64,000 bases of DNA from Symbiodinium sp. CCMP2592 (GCA_905221615.1 CAJNDT010006135.1:2146089-2210088), one strand, 5' to 3'. Positions 28,815-38,838 are shown, counted from the stretch's first letter. A program made the numbers and translations. The notes: generated by a model from the sequence alone, not told the origin.

Positions 28815-28907
28815 TATCCCTAGTGATCTACGGACTCATATACTAAGGCTTTTGGGCGAAAAGTGCATACTATATCAAGCTTTTGGGGTATGTTGATCCC
28901 TAGGGTA
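28815..28907. mobile_element. HP22-type hairpin
   Basis: TATCCCTAGTGATC opposite GTTGATCCCTAGGGTA, inner AAGGCTTTTGGGC / CAAGCTTTTGGGG. Confidence 0.55.
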
Positions 28908-29137
28908 TTGTCCTCCACATACAAACCGAGGCCCAATAAGACCATCCTCCTAACTCTCCAACTACAACAACAGGCTTAAAATCCTGAACCCCCCAAAAAA
29001 ACAAAATCATCGTGGTTTGCCAAACACGCCGAAACCGTAGCACCTAATCCCGAACCCCCCCCCCCCGCCCTGCACCTTGAATCGCCCCAGCCCCCTAAAC
29101 CCTAAGACCCTAAACCCTGAACTCCTGCAGTACACAA

Positions 29138-29185
29138 ACCCGGAGGCTCCATATATAGTACCATTATGGAACTAGGCCCCAAAAT
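29138..29185 (+). mobile_element. HP14 left half
   Basis: ACCCGGAGGCTCCATATATA to AACTAGGCCCCAAAA; the right half is absent. A poly-C run is at about 29057-29065. Confidence 0.6.
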
Positions 29186-29283
29186 ATCCTTTCAAGACAC
29201 ACCGTTTCGAAGGCTTAGCCCCCGACCAGCACCGAGAAGCTCAGCCCCTGCGACTTCACCGCAAAGGTGGTGCCCTGCGTCTT

Positions 29284-29388
29284 AGATTAGGGTTTAGGGT
29301 TTATAGGGTGTAGGGTTTATACTGATTAGGGACTATAGGGATTAGAGCTTATAGGGTTTAGGGATTATAGGGCTTAGGGTTTAGGGTC
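29284..29388 (+). repeat. Degenerate TTTAGGG / TTATAGGG repeats
   Basis: Units alternate between GGGTTTAGGG and GGGATTATAGGG. Confidence 0.65.
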
Positions 29389-30064
29389 TCTTTTTGCCTT
29401 TTTCTATAGGTTAGTGAGGGTGTAGGTCCAGTCTTAAGGGTTTATAGGGTTTAGGGATCAAGGTGGAGGGCCTAGATTGTTTTTCAAGGGAAATCAGAAG
29501 GAGCCCTCATCAGGATTCTTGAAGGCTTTCTATAAGGGCACCGTATGGGCTCGTAGAAGGACATCATGAGGGGCTCTTCAAGGGTGCCTTTATTATTATT
29601 TATGGGAATTAAGCGGAACATGTAAATTTTAGGTTTCCTTGATGTGCTCTATACCAAGAGGGTCGATATACACTACTACTACAGAATTAGACTCCTTGAT
29701 AGAATTTCCTGCTTAATTAAGTAATTAAGGTTGTAAGTGCACTCTTTGGGGTTCTAAGCAAATAGAAATTTAAGTACAAGTGTCTGTAACAAGCCTTTTC
29801 AGCAAGTCCGTCGCCCGTTTGAGACAAGGAGCTGCGACGAAAACCACGGTTTGTGGGTTAGTGAGATGCACCTGGACCCTGAAGAACCACTTTTTCAGGG
29901 TTCCTTGATTCATCCCGACGAGGAATTTAGGGTTCAGGATAACCCTAAACCACCAAGAACTAAACGAACAACAAAGACAGTCCTAAACCCCACTGCCAAG
30001 ACCCTAACCCCTACCCTGGCCGCTGAAACCCTCCAGCCCTCAAGCGCTAGTTAACCCCTTTCAG
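29389..30064. other. No gene recognised
   Basis: PM-like words around 29510-29590, then unassigned AT-rich sequence. A plus frame at 29851-30054 is largely telomeric-derived. Confidence 0.4.
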
Positions 30065-30186
30065 AGGGGAAAAGGAGGGACCCTTGATGGGGACCCCTAC
30101 CCTGTAATTGGCTATATAATGGGTATATAATAGCTAAATTAAGGGCATAAACCTAGGGGTCCTTATTAAGGGTCCCTCCTTTTAAT
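30065..30186. mobile_element. HP10 hairpin, complete
   Basis: AGGGGAAAAGGAGGGACCCT opposite AGGGTCCCTCCTTTTAATCC. Confidence 0.85.
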
Positions 30187-30234
30187 CCTTGGAGACTCGG
30201 AGCCCTATCTAAGGTCATCCCCCGGCATGCAAAA

Positions 30235-30343
30235 CCCTAAGGCTCCATGTACCCTTATAGTAGATACTTAAGCCCCAAAGTAGTCCCTATATAGGTACTT
30301 TAAGGCCTAAGTATCTACTATAAGGGCACATGGAGCCTTAGGG
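30235..30343. mobile_element. HP6 hairpin
   Basis: CCCTAAGGCTCCATGTACCC to GGCACATGGAGCCTTAGGG; long stem around TATAGTAGATACTTA. Confidence 0.9.
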
Positions 30344-30404
30344 AAACCTAAACCAGCTCGAGTTGTAGGCTCCTAGGCCTGGTAAGCCAGTCCGTCACCC
30401 ACAC

Positions 30405-30640
30405 ACTAAGGGTCCATTTAGCCAATACTCTCTAGGATACCCAGTAACCTAAGAATTAAAAAGCCTCTCTTTTTGGTATTGGGTAACTTTATAAGGAACC
30501 TAGGACTGCAAAAAGGGAATAAGGGCACTACTTGGCATCCTAGCTCTTATGCTCTCCCAAACTCCCAAATAAAAAAACCTGCACAACTACCATCCGAAAC
30601 CCAAGTACCTAATTTTTGGCTCCTGTGGGGCCCTCAGGGA
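30405..30640. mobile_element. HP7 hairpin interrupted by HP9
   Basis: CTAAGGGTCCATTTAGCCAA at the left and ACCCAAGTACCTAATTTTTG to GGGGCCCTCAGGG at the right. CTCT flanks HP9 on both sides, a possible 4-bp target duplication. Confidence 0.65.
30432..30543. mobile_element. HP9 hairpin nested in HP7
   Basis: CTAGGATACCCAGTAACCTA to CTACTTGGCATCCTAG. Confidence 0.85.
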
Positions 30641-30648
30641 TAACATCG

Positions 30649-30841
30649 GCCTGCATGTACCAATAGAAGGATAAACTTCTAAACCCCAAAACCCAAAACC
30701 CTAAAGTCCCTCAAACCCTAAACCCTAAAACTCTAAACCCCTTTAGGAAACCCGGAACCCGAAACACTAATCCCTAAACCCTAGGCCCTAGAACCCTAAA
30801 CCCTTTCAAGGGATCGGCGCCTGCATGTACCAATAGAAGGA
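30649..30841 (-). repeat. CCCTAAA block flanked by 23-bp direct repeats
   Basis: GCCTGCATGTACCAATAGAA plus 3 bp occurs identically at 30649-30671 and 30819-30841. Between are diverged CCCTAAA repeats and an inverted PM-like end. Confidence 0.8.
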
Positions 30842-31102
30842 GGCCAATAGCCAGGGCAAGCCAATGCCCAAGAAGACATTCACCGAATTACTGCCCGTGA
30901 CCTGGGCCATCTAGCCTTAAACTGGGGGTAGGCTGTGAGGCTTTGGGTTTACGGGTTGGGGGGTAGAGATTTTTGGGGTTCAGGGTGCAGGGCGAAGAGT
31001 GAAGGGTCTAGGATTTAAACTCGGAGTTTGCCAAAACGACATGAATTGAGGAGCACGCCTCAAACTCCACAATGGACGGTTCTATGGTGATAGTAGACCC
31101 CT

Positions 31103-31229
31103 GAGGACCACATGACCCTGGAAAGTAAGGGTGTGTAGGGGTCTTGCCCCGCTGTACTATGAACCTGTGTATGTTTCACAATAATTATATGAACCTTAAA
31201 CCTTTTTGCGGTTTACTTCGTCCTTACGG
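31103..31229. mobile_element. HP23 element
   Basis: GAGGACCACATGACCCTGGA to TTTACTTCGTCCTTACGG. The upstream part (31018-31102) is related to 33312-33375. Confidence 0.5.
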
Positions 31230-31317
31230 TGTTGGTTAACAAGATTAACGCCCAAACCCCCACACCTGGGTTAAGGGCTTATAGGGTTGATATGGTTTGT
31301 ACGGTTGGTGTTGCTTG

Positions 31318-31425
31318 TACCCTACGGCTCCTGGACCCTTGGAGTGAGGTCCCAAACCCTAGCCCCCAAAGCCGAAACCCTCCTCCAGAAGGCCCAAGAC
31401 CCTGTTTGGAGACTTAGGGTAGTCC
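31318..31425. mobile_element. HP13 in left palindrome arm
   Basis: TACCCTACGGCTCCTGGACC to TTTGGAGACTTAGGGTA. Confidence 0.75.
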
Positions 31426-31581
31426 CTAAATCCGTAAACCTTATATATACCCTAAACCCTATATAAACCCTAATTTTACCCTAAACCCTTATAGATCCCT
31501 TTAAACCCTTTGGGGGGTTTAAGGTTTAGGGTCCAGAGTGGAATCCTGGAGCCCGAAAGCTTAAACTGAAACATCTTGGAC

Positions 31582-31752
31582 AACCCTAAACCCTAAACCC
31601 TAAACCCTAAACCCTAAACCCTAAATCCTAAACCCTAAACCCTAAACCCTAAACCCTAAACCCTAAACCCTAAACCCTAAACCCTAAATCCTAAACCCTA
31701 AACCCTAAACCCTAAACCCTAAACCCTAAATCCTAAACCCTAAACCCTAAAG
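31582..31752 (-). repeat. CCCTAAA telomeric array
   Basis: About 24 CCCTAAA units, mostly perfect, with three CCTAAAT variants. Located inside the palindrome spacer. Confidence 0.95.
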
Positions 31753-32017
31753 GGGATCGGGGTTTAGGGCTTGTTTAGGCCAAACCGCAAGCTTCAGACC
31801 TCGGAACCCACATAAAGCTGCAGCTGTAGAGCGTTGACGATGGAGGCATCTGCATGCGGGTCCTGGCCGCCAAGAAGCAACAGAAAGCTGCCTACATCCT
31901 GAGCTCTGGACCCTAAACCTTAAACCCCCCAAAGGGTTTAAAGGGATCTATAAGGGTTTAGGGTAAAATTAGGGTTTATATAGGGTTTAGGGTATATATA
32001 AGGTTTACGGATTTAGG

Positions 32018-32123
32018 GATTACCCTAAGGCTCCAAACAGGGTCTTGGGCCTTCTGGAGGAGGGTTTCGGCTTTGGGGGCTGGGGTTTGGGACCTCGCCC
32101 CAGGGTCCAGGAGCCTTAGGGTA
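32018..32123. mobile_element. HP13 in right palindrome arm
   Basis: TTACCCTAAGGCTCCAAACA to GGTCCAGGAGCCTTAGGGTA. Confidence 0.75.
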
Positions 32124-32144
32124 GGGATTGAGGATGAGAAATAA

Positions 32145-32234
32145 GCCCAGAGGGTCCATATACTTTACTGTTGTGGAATTAGGCCCTGAAAGACGACCTA
32201 ATTCCATAATGGTAGTGTGTATGGACCCTCTAGG
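32145..32234. mobile_element. HP14 variant hairpin
   Basis: CCCAGAGGGTCCATATACTT opposite GTGTGTATGGACCCTCTAGG; inner GTGGAATTAGGCCC / CCTAATTCCATAA. Confidence 0.75.
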
Positions 32235-32705
32235 AAGGTTTAAGGTAAATCCGAACGTAGAGTTTAGATTTTTGGGATAGCAAGGTCCGAAGCAAACAAA
32301 AGATCTTATCTGCGCAGGCTTCGGGATTCAGGGTTTACCTGGCAATCACACATAAACGGCCTATGCCCGCTGCTGTCCCGGACGCATAACTTTTGGAATT
32401 AAGCCGCCAGAGAGATTCAAATCGGATGCTAAACCCTACACCCCCAAACCCTAAACCGCCTGCTTTGCCGCCGTCATTGACGCAAACAGGTCCTGCGGCC
32501 AGCTTGTCAAGTTCGAACTTACCTTAGGCCTTCGGCCTTCAGGACTACATCAACCCTAATAGGGCTCCTTCAAAGGATTTGGGGTTCCTTTCTGGGTTTG
32601 ACTGTTGGATTGAACGTTCATGCGGTGTTTAACTTGAGGACTACATGAACCCTAAGATTCATCGCACAAGGGTATAGGGCCCTTACTTTCGAGGGTAAAT
32701 TTGGT
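32235..32705. other. Complex region, no gene established
   Basis: A short plus frame at about 32460-32525 reads AAVIDANRSCGQLVKFEL and could be a micro-exon, but nothing supports it independently. Confidence 0.3.
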
Positions 32706-32815
32706 CCTTAAGGAGGGTCCAACTTCCTGATAATCATGTACCCTCCCGAATACTAGTCTGCAAAATCCCGGGCTCAAGTACCCCACTGTTTGATCATTTG
32801 GACACTTGTATTGGA
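32706..32815. mobile_element. Diverged HP7 hairpin
   Basis: GGAGGGTCCAACTTCCTGAT to CTGTTTGATCATTTGGACAC; inner CATGTACCCTCCCGAATACT. Confidence 0.5.
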
Positions 32816-32937
32816 ACTCCTCCTTAGTGGAACCCGTATACGAACCCGAACACCCTAAACCCTAATTGTCCTGTCCTGAGGACCCGTAAGAACCCGGTAA
32901 AACCTTTCGCAGCACACATATAGAACTTTACCGTAAT

Positions 32938-33010
32938 GGTCCAGGTACTCCGTAATGTATGTTTTTTTGTCACCCAAGAACGCCCTAAAAGGAGTACCTG
33001 GACCCTTAGG
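32938..33010. mobile_element. Single-copy hairpin
   Basis: GGTCCAGGTACTCC opposite GGAGTACCTGGACC around a T-rich loop. Confidence 0.6.
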
Positions 33011-33109
33011 ATTATCCTTTAATTAGAGCCCCTAATTATTGGGTCCCTTGGATCTTGGAGTAATTTCCGGATGGCGGTTCTCCACCTCAGGACGTCTTGA
33101 CGTGTGATC

Positions 33110-33256
33110 CGAGGTTCCTACTATTGGGTTTTGAAAAAGGAACCCATAAAGAACAAGTGCAACAGGGTACTACTCAGGAACCTATATCTTGGCTCCACAA
33201 CCCAGGTGGATTTGGGCACCTAAAATCCTACTATTTGGGTACTTGGACCCTCTGGG
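33110..33256. mobile_element. HP12 and HP17 right halves
   Basis: 33110-33184 ends TACTACTCAGGAACCTA (HP12). 33206-33256 is CCTACTATTTGGGTACTTGG to GACCCTCTGGG (HP17). Confidence 0.6.
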
Positions 33257-33419
33257 AAACCCTAAACCCCTAAACCCCTGAACCCTAAACCGTTTAGGGT
33301 CCAGGTTTTAAGGTCGGAGTTTGTCAGAACCCCATGCAACGGATGGTTCTACGGTGATAGTAGACCATTCAAGACCAAATGGCCCTTGAAAACACTCAAC
33401 ATCTCCCAAATGCCTTGCC

Positions 33420-33518
33420 CAGAGGGTCCAAGTACCCAAATAGTAGGGTTTTAGGAACCAAAATCCATACTCTGAATGGTTTTGGGACCTTGAAACCCTA
33501 CTATTTGGGTCCAAGGGT
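33420..33518. mobile_element. HP17 hairpin
   Basis: CAGAGGGTCCAAGTACCCAA opposite ACTATTTGGGTCCAAGGG; inner AACCAAAATCC / TTTTGGGACC. Confidence 0.8.
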
Positions 33519-33615
33519 TGTAAGGTATGGTGTCTCGGCCCTAGCCCCTTAACTTATGGTCCCTTAGCGCGAGGGCTTGCAGTCATTCCAGGCTTCATAT
33601 TGGAGCCCTACAAAA

Positions 33616-33702
33616 ATCCCTAGGGATCAAAATAGCCCAAAAGCCTGATATAGTATGGTCTTTGGGCCCCTAGAGCCTTAACATATGAGTCCTTAGATCC
33701 CT
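33616..33702. mobile_element. HP22-type hairpin
   Basis: ATCCCTAGGGATCAAAATAG with GCCCAAAAGCC / GTCTTTGGGCCC inside, ending TCCTTAGATCCC. Confidence 0.5.
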
Positions 33703-33723
33703 ACAAACTGTCAAAACCATATT

Positions 33724-33738
33724 GGGGGGGGGGGGGGG
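33724..33738 (+). repeat. Poly-G tract
   Basis: About fifteen consecutive G, 22 bp before an HP2c hairpin. Confidence 0.9.
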
Positions 33739-33759
33739 TTCCTTAGCGTCGTTATAGAA

Positions 33760-33883
33760 TACTTGAAGGCTCATGGGACTTAGTAAGTAAGGCTATAAGT
33801 AGGTTATAATTAGTGTAACCCCACTTAGGGGGCTTATAACCCCAATTATAACCTACTTACTAAGTCCCATGATCCTTCAAGTA
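33760..33883. mobile_element. HP2c hairpin
   Basis: TACTTGAAGGCTCATGGGAC to TCCCATGATCCTTCAAGTA. Confidence 0.9.
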
Positions 33884-34127
33884 GTCAACCCCGCAACCCT
33901 ATTCCAACTACTCAGGTCTCTATACCCAAAACCCAACACCCTAAACTTGAAACCCCTAAACTCTAAACCCCTAAACCCTAAACACCTACTAGAAAAAAGC
34001 TAAACCCTATGGGACCCTTAACGGATCTTCAATAAGCTAAAGCTTCGCTGAAATCCTGAAGATCCAACAGCAGTGCACCGATGACACTGAGTTTCAGGCA
34101 GACAAAGAGAGAAAGGGCGCTTGCTGA

Positions 34128-34232
34128 TGTATGGGGGCCTAATAAATAGAATAGGGTTTTGGGTGTCCCCTTAAAGATTCCTTTCAAGGGATACTCTAAG
34201 GGTTCCATAATATTATTTAGGCCCCTATACTA
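34128..34232. mobile_element. HP24 hairpin
   Basis: GTATGGGGGCCTAATAAATA opposite TATTATTTAGGCCCCTATAC. Confidence 0.7.
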
Positions 34233-34321
34233 AGTCTACTGTAGTGTTTAGATTTAGTGGGATTTAGTGTTTCGGTTCAATTAGGGTTTAGGGGCTTAGG
34301 GTTTAGGTTTGGTTGGGGTTT

Positions 34322-34452
34322 GTACTTGGATTGGAGGGGCAAGGGACATAGTAAGTAGGTTATAATTGGGGATATCATTGGGGTAACTCCATTTAGCGCA
34401 CTTATAACTCTACTTATAACCTGCTTGCTAAGTCCCCTGCCCCTCCAAGTAG
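34322..34452. mobile_element. HP2b hairpin
   Basis: TACTTGGATTGGAGGGGCAA: TTGGA is duplicated at the left end. Right end CCCCTGCCCCTCCAAGTA. Confidence 0.85.
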
Positions 34453-34624
34453 GGTCTAGGAATTTAGACTTGCAGTAGCCTGTGGAGTCTCTGGGTTTAA
34501 GGCCGTTTAAGGTCTCGGTGCGCATTGTTCTGGTCGGAACCTTTCTACCGAGAGTTTAAGCGATATCCGACGACGCAACCCAAACTCCCAAACCATTCTC
34601 TGGCATAAACTCTAGACCCCCAAA

Positions 34625-34716
34625 CTACTATTTGCTTAAGAACCCCCAAAAAATAAAAAGTATCCCTATAAGGAATATATTTTTTACTTTTTGGGTGCTC
34701 TTAAACAAATAATAGC
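34625..34716. mobile_element. HP20 hairpin
   Basis: ACTACTATTTGCTTAAGAAC opposite GCTCTTAAACAAATAATAG; A/T-rich loop. Confidence 0.75.
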
Positions 34717-34789
34717 AAAACCCCAAGCCCCAAGCATAACCCGAGTAAAGACACGCCAACGTTCCAAGACTGCCCGAAAGCACCCCTGA

Positions 34790-34925
34790 ACCCTAAACCC
34801 GAAAGGAAGCCTTAAAGGAACCCCTAACCCCTGAAACCCTAAACCCTAAACCCCTAAACCCTAAACCCTAAACCCTAGACCTTAAACCCTAAACCCTAAA
34901 CCCTAACCCCTGAAACCCCAAACCC
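34790..34925 (-). repeat. CCCTAAA repeats with PM-like words
   Basis: Mostly CCCTAAA units; CCTTAAAGGAACCCC occurs at both ends. Confidence 0.7.
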
Positions 34926-35087
34926 TTAAAGGAACCCTGAACACCACAAGGGTGGTGGGTGTCCGGGACAGAAGTTCCAAGCGCCACGAAGGAGATGGCA
35001 GTGATGTTGTCATCCACGTTCGCTACCTTCGAGCTTTAGGCTTTCAGGTTTAGGGGTTTTAGGGTTTTAGGGTTTAGGGTTTAGGAG

Positions 35088-35191
35088 CTTACTTACCCAA
35101 TAAGCCAGGTAATTCAAAGGTCAAACTTTCAGGTTACTACTAAAATATGTAAACCCAATAAGTTTAAAAGTTGGGTATTGGAGAACTAAGT
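35088..35191. mobile_element. HP19 element
   Basis: CTTACTTACCCAATAAGCCA to GGGTATTGGAGAACTAAG; core AAAACTTT/AAAGTTT-like. Confidence 0.7.
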
Positions 35192-35246
35192 TAGGGGTTT
35201 AGACTCTGAATCCCCACCCCCGGGTCTTCGTCAGTTTGTGCCTTTT

Positions 35247-35355
35247 CCCTAAGGGTCCAAAGCACCCAATAATCAGGTACTCGGGTTTGGGATAAGAGTT
35301 ATGTAGGTTACCATTTTGGAGGGTATATGATAATTAGGTACTTGGACCCTTTGGG
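35247..35355. mobile_element. HP7 hairpin
   Basis: CCCTAAGGGTCCAAAGCACC to GGTACTTGGACCCTTTGGG. Confidence 0.85.
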
Positions 35356-35725
35356 TTTCTGTTTAGAGGGCTAGCGAATTGAGGTGGTATAGGAATTATC
35401 ATCCCCGAAGGTCCAAGTGCCCTATGCAGTTTTAGCACCTGGAGATATAGGGTTGAGGGTTTGGGCTTCGTAGGTTTGTTCCAGCACCCAACGGCTGTGG
35501 GTTTAAGGTTTAGGCTCTGTAGGTATTCTGTTGCAGCACCCAGGGGTTTAGGGCTTACGTGGTATACGGTTATTTGGTTTTTGAACCTTTAGGGTGAGCT
35601 TCTACGGGGATTTTAGGTTGTATACTTCCGGTGGACGAACGACATATTGCATTACCCATCTTCTCGTGTCACGACTCCGATCGTTTGGGGCCTTGATGAA
35701 AGAAACCAAGAGGATCCGTGTTTAT
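35356..35725. other. No gene recognised
   Basis: Contains an HP7 start fragment at 35402-35425 and TTTAGGG-like words. Confidence 0.4.
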
Positions 35726-35969
35726 TACTGGAGGGTCGGGGGACTTGCTAAGTAGCTATTTTATCCAGTTATAGGTACCATAACCCCAATTAGGATCCCA
35801 CTGAGGGCACTCTAAGTCTACTTATTACCTACTTGCTACAGTAAACCCCATAAAGTTGGAAACTGGATTAGGGCCAAATAGTGCTGGGATTCCCTATACA
35901 GTACTCTTAAGGATGGAGGCTCTGAAGGTTTCCAGCTTTTGGGCTTCTACTTACTAAGTCTTCCGAAAG
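35726..35969. mobile_element. HP2a hairpin interrupted by HP5
   Basis: TACTGGAGGGTCGGGGGACT at the left. The right arm is split by HP5 and resumes CTTACTAAGTCTTCCG. ACTTGCTA before and ACTTACTA after HP5 may be a target duplication. Confidence 0.75.
35838..35949. mobile_element. HP5 hairpin nested in HP2a
   Basis: CAGTAAACCCCATAAAGTTG to AGCTTTTGGGCTTCT. Confidence 0.8.
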
Positions 35970-36052
35970 AGGGACCTACGCTTGGAGTTTGGGCTTCGGA
36001 TCTTCTGAGCATCTGAAAAATGACTTGGCGCAACTCGCCGGCCCTCTTTTCT

Positions 36053-36173
36053 ACCCCTAAGGGTCCAAGTACCCAAATAGGAGGATTTCAAGGTCCAAAA
36101 ACCATTCGGAGTATGGATTTTGGGACCTAAAACCCTACTTTTTGGATACTTGGACCCTCTGGGTACAGGTTCT
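36053..36173. mobile_element. HP17 hairpin
   Basis: CCCCTAAGGGTCCAAGTACC opposite GATACTTGGACCCTCTGGGT. Confidence 0.8.
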
Positions 36174-36214
36174 AAACTCCCAATGGAGCGCAGAAACTCA
36201 AATGCCAATTCTAG

Positions 36215-36338
36215 GGCCCCAAAAAACACATAAGCAAAAACTAGGATAGGGATATCCCATATAAACCCCCGTATAATGAAGCCCAATAAGGTAGGGATAT
36301 CCCGGTAAAATGCTTATGCTTATGTGCTTTTGGGGTCC
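36215..36338. mobile_element. HP18 hairpin
   Basis: GGCCCCAAAAAACACATAAG to CTTATGTGCTTTTGGGGTCC; the intact HP18 core ATAGGGATATCCCATATAAA. Confidence 0.75.
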
Positions 36339-36460
36339 CCAAAATTCTCTTCTCCCCTAAACCCAGGACCTTAAGCACCGGGCCCTAAACCCTAAGACCC
36401 AAGCTTTTCGTTGGACCTTGAGGTCTAATGGGCAGATCAGAGATCGGGCATGCCGATTTT

Positions 36461-36561
36461 ATAGGTAGTTCTCTAAATTTTGATCCCGTGTATAAGGGTG
36501 CTATACTATCTTGCTTATCTTCGTGACCTACCAACGGGCCCGCAATTAGAGAACTACCCAA
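36461..36561. mobile_element. HP25 hairpin
   Basis: ATAGGTAGTTCTCTAAATTT opposite CAATTAGAGAACTACCCA. Confidence 0.75.
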
Positions 36562-36737
36562 ATGCTGTTTCATAAGCTTTCCAAGGGCTTAGGGCTGAAG
36601 GTCTGTGGAAGCTTAGCAGGACCTACGCTACACGGTTTGGGGTTCAGGGTTTAGGGCTGACTTCGGGGTTTGAGAGTCTACGTTTACAGGAGCACTTGGG
36701 GATGTGATGGTTGAGGGCCCGAGACCGTTTATAGGAC

Positions 36738-37371
36738 CTTAAACTCTAAACCCCGACACCCTAAACTCTAAACCCCTAAACCCTAAACCCCTAAAGCCTA
36801 AACTCTAAACCCCTAAACCCTAAACCCCGACACCCCTAAACCCTGAACTCTAAGCCCCTAAACCCCGAAATCCTAAACTCTAAACCCCTAAACCCTAAAC
36901 CCCGAAACCCTAAACTCTAAACCCCTAAACCCTAAACCCCGAAACCCTAAACTCTAAACCCCTAAACCCTAAACTCTAAACCCCTAAACCCCGAAACCCT
37001 AAACTCTAAACCCCTAAACCCCTAAACCCTAAACTCTAAACCCCTAAACCCCGAAACCCTAAACTCTAAACCCCTAAACCCTAAACCCCGAAACCCTAAA
37101 CTCTAAACCCCTAAACCCTAAACCCCGACACCCTAAACTCTAAACCCCTAAACCCTAAACCCCTAAACCCTAAACTCTAAACCCCTAAACCCCTAAACCC
37201 TGAACTCTAAGCCCCTAAACCCCGAAATCCTAAACTCTAAACCCCTAATCCCTAAACCCCGAAACCCTAAACTCCAAACCCCTAAACCCTAAACCCCTAA
37301 ACTCTAAACCCCTAAACCCTAAACCCCTAAACCCTAAACTCTAAACCCTAAACTCTAAACCCCTACACCTT
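36738..37371 (-). repeat. CCCTAAA-derived satellite with higher-order unit
   Basis: CCCTAAACTCTAAACCCCTA followed by AACCCTAAACCCCGAAA recurs with a period near 37 bp. It derives from telomeric words but has fixed TCTAAACC and CCCCGAAA variants. Confidence 0.85.
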
Positions 37372-37448
37372 TTAGACTTTCGTTGCTTTGAAGGTTCGGG
37401 TTGAAGGAACCTTCGGGATGAAATGACCCCTAAAGGGTCAGAAACCCT

Positions 37449-37537
37449 ATTGAGTGGTTGTCAAAACTATCGTCGCCTTTTGGGTACCCTAAATACTAGG
37501 TCATTAGGTGCCGTATCATATCAGGGACCCAAAAACT
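37449..37537. mobile_element. HP15 hairpin, right end missing
   Basis: TATTGAGTGGTTGTCAAAAC to CAGGGACCCAAAAAC. A decayed relative follows the second satellite block at 38240-38285. Confidence 0.6.
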
Positions 37538-37800
37538 CACGGTTTAGGGCCGTTTAGGTTTGCACGGATCAATTGCACACAAAGGCCTTCTTGCTCTCGT
37601 GTGATAAAAGCAAGGCAGGCCTCATCGATCGTTTGCATCTCCACAGCCACATTCGCAGCTTTCGAAACTTCTGTTGCACTATAATCGGCTTCTGACCTGC
37701 ACGGCGTAAAGAACACGTCAGGCACACACTGACCGCCACCGAGAATGCCCCGGGACACAATCGCTCGCCGCGCCTCCAGAATTTTGTCCACCGCAGCGGC
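37537..37800 (-). CDS. Candidate exon, unknown protein
   Basis: About 84 codons open on the minus strand, with VDKILEARRAIVSRGILGGG near the start and SKAANVAVEMQTIDEACLAF later. Balanced protein-like composition. No ATG in the expected place, so it would be internal; TAG lies just upstream in frame. Upstream minus sequence at 37862-37915 (FQSNLNGRGAEAACEV) could be a preceding exon ending GAG|GTTTAG. A segment of about 45 bp is duplicated (about 37658-37711 and 37802-37851). Family unknown. Confidence 0.4.
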   Translation of the reverse strand, partial: AAAVDKILEARRAIVSRGILGGGQCVPDVFFTPCRSEADYSATEVSKAANVAVEMQTIDEACLAFITREQEGLCVQLIRANLNGPKP

Positions 37801-37916
37801 GCCGCTTTCGGAATCTATGTTGCACTATAATCGGCTTCTGACCTGCACGGCGTCCGCCTAAACCTCACATGCCGCTTCAGCTCCTCGCCCGTTCAGGTTG
37901 GACTGAAACGTGGCCG

Positions 37917-38021
37917 CACGATTGATGATATAAATCCTGCATCACCTTAAGGACCCTAAACTATGGGAATTATGGTATATTCCTTATTATGGGTAATGCA
38001 GGATTTATATCATCAACCGCA
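37917..38021. mobile_element. HP1 hairpin beside the candidate exon
   Basis: ACGATTGATGATATAAATCC to GATTTATATCATCAACCGC; it directly abuts the candidate coding stretch ending at 37915. Confidence 0.9.
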
Positions 38022-38084
38022 GTACAGAAGCATGAGAGAAATTGGAATACTGATTCTTCGTAGTAGGACCCATGAGGCCCTAAA

Positions 38085-38205
38085 CCCCAAAACCCCTAGA
38101 CTCTAAACCCCTAAACCCTAAACCCCTAAACCCTAAACTCTAAACCCCTAAACCCTAAACCCCTAAACCCTAAACTCTAAACCCCTAAACCCTAAACCCC
38201 TACGA
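38085..38205 (-). repeat. Second CCCTAAA-derived satellite block
   Basis: Same CTCTAAACCCCTAAACCC units as 36738-37371. Both blocks are followed by AACCTTCGGGATGAAATGA, so a local segmental duplication is likely. Confidence 0.8.
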
Positions 38206-38354
38206 ACCTTCGGGATGAAATGAACCCATAAAAGGTCAGAAACCCTATTGGGTGAATTATCGTCCCTTTTTGGGCACCCTATAACCCTCTCAAAGCCAGC
38301 CAAGTCTCACAGCCGAACAGTTCGGCAAGGTCACCGATAATAATCTGAGCAGCT

Positions 38355-38467
38355 TTCCCAAAGGCTCCAAGTACCCATTATAGTAGGTACTTAGGCCTTG
38401 AAGGGGTCCCTATATGGGTACTTTAAGGCCTAGGTACCTACTATATAGGTACACGGAGCCTTTGGGA
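38355..38467. mobile_element. HP6 hairpin
   Basis: TCCCAAAGGCTCCAAGTACC opposite ACACGGAGCCTTTGGGA. Confidence 0.85.
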
Positions 38468-38720
38468 ATTGTAGGCTTTCGGATTTGTCAGGGCTACGTA
38501 ACCCTAAGTGGTGCTAGGTGTCAAAAAAATCAGATTCATGGAATTCGGGACCTACGACTCAGGCGCTTGAACCCTCTGGGTAACGGTTTGGGATACAGGT
38601 TGAGGATTGTCTCTAAACCCTAAGTACTTCACCCCAAGCCCTTACTACCCAAACCCTAAACCCTAAACCATTCACCGTTCCAAAAGCCTTGACCCAAGCC
38701 GCTAGTTGTTTCTTGTTTCG

Positions 38721-38809
38721 TACTGCATTACCTGAATGACCTGAGACGGTGGGAATGATAGTATAATCCTCATTATGGTCAATGCAGGCTATACATCATC
38801 AACCGTAGT
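38721..38809. mobile_element. HP1 hairpin, left terminus missing
   Basis: CTGCATTACCTGAATGACCT to TACATCATCAACCGTAG. Confidence 0.7.
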
Positions 38810-38838
38810 ATGTACTTGCATAGCCTTCAACGGGGCTC

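Larger units (their letters stand above)
31318..32123. repeat. Large palindrome with telomeric core
   Basis: Arms 31318-31538 and 31904-32123 are inverse copies with few differences. Each carries HP13, then a PM/telomeric module. The 365-bp spacer holds the CCCTAAA array and a complex stretch. Confidence 0.85.

Noticed and set aside
36738-37371. Functional telomere
   Set aside because: Variants such as TCTAAACC and CCCCGAAA are fixed in a higher-order order, which telomerase would not produce.
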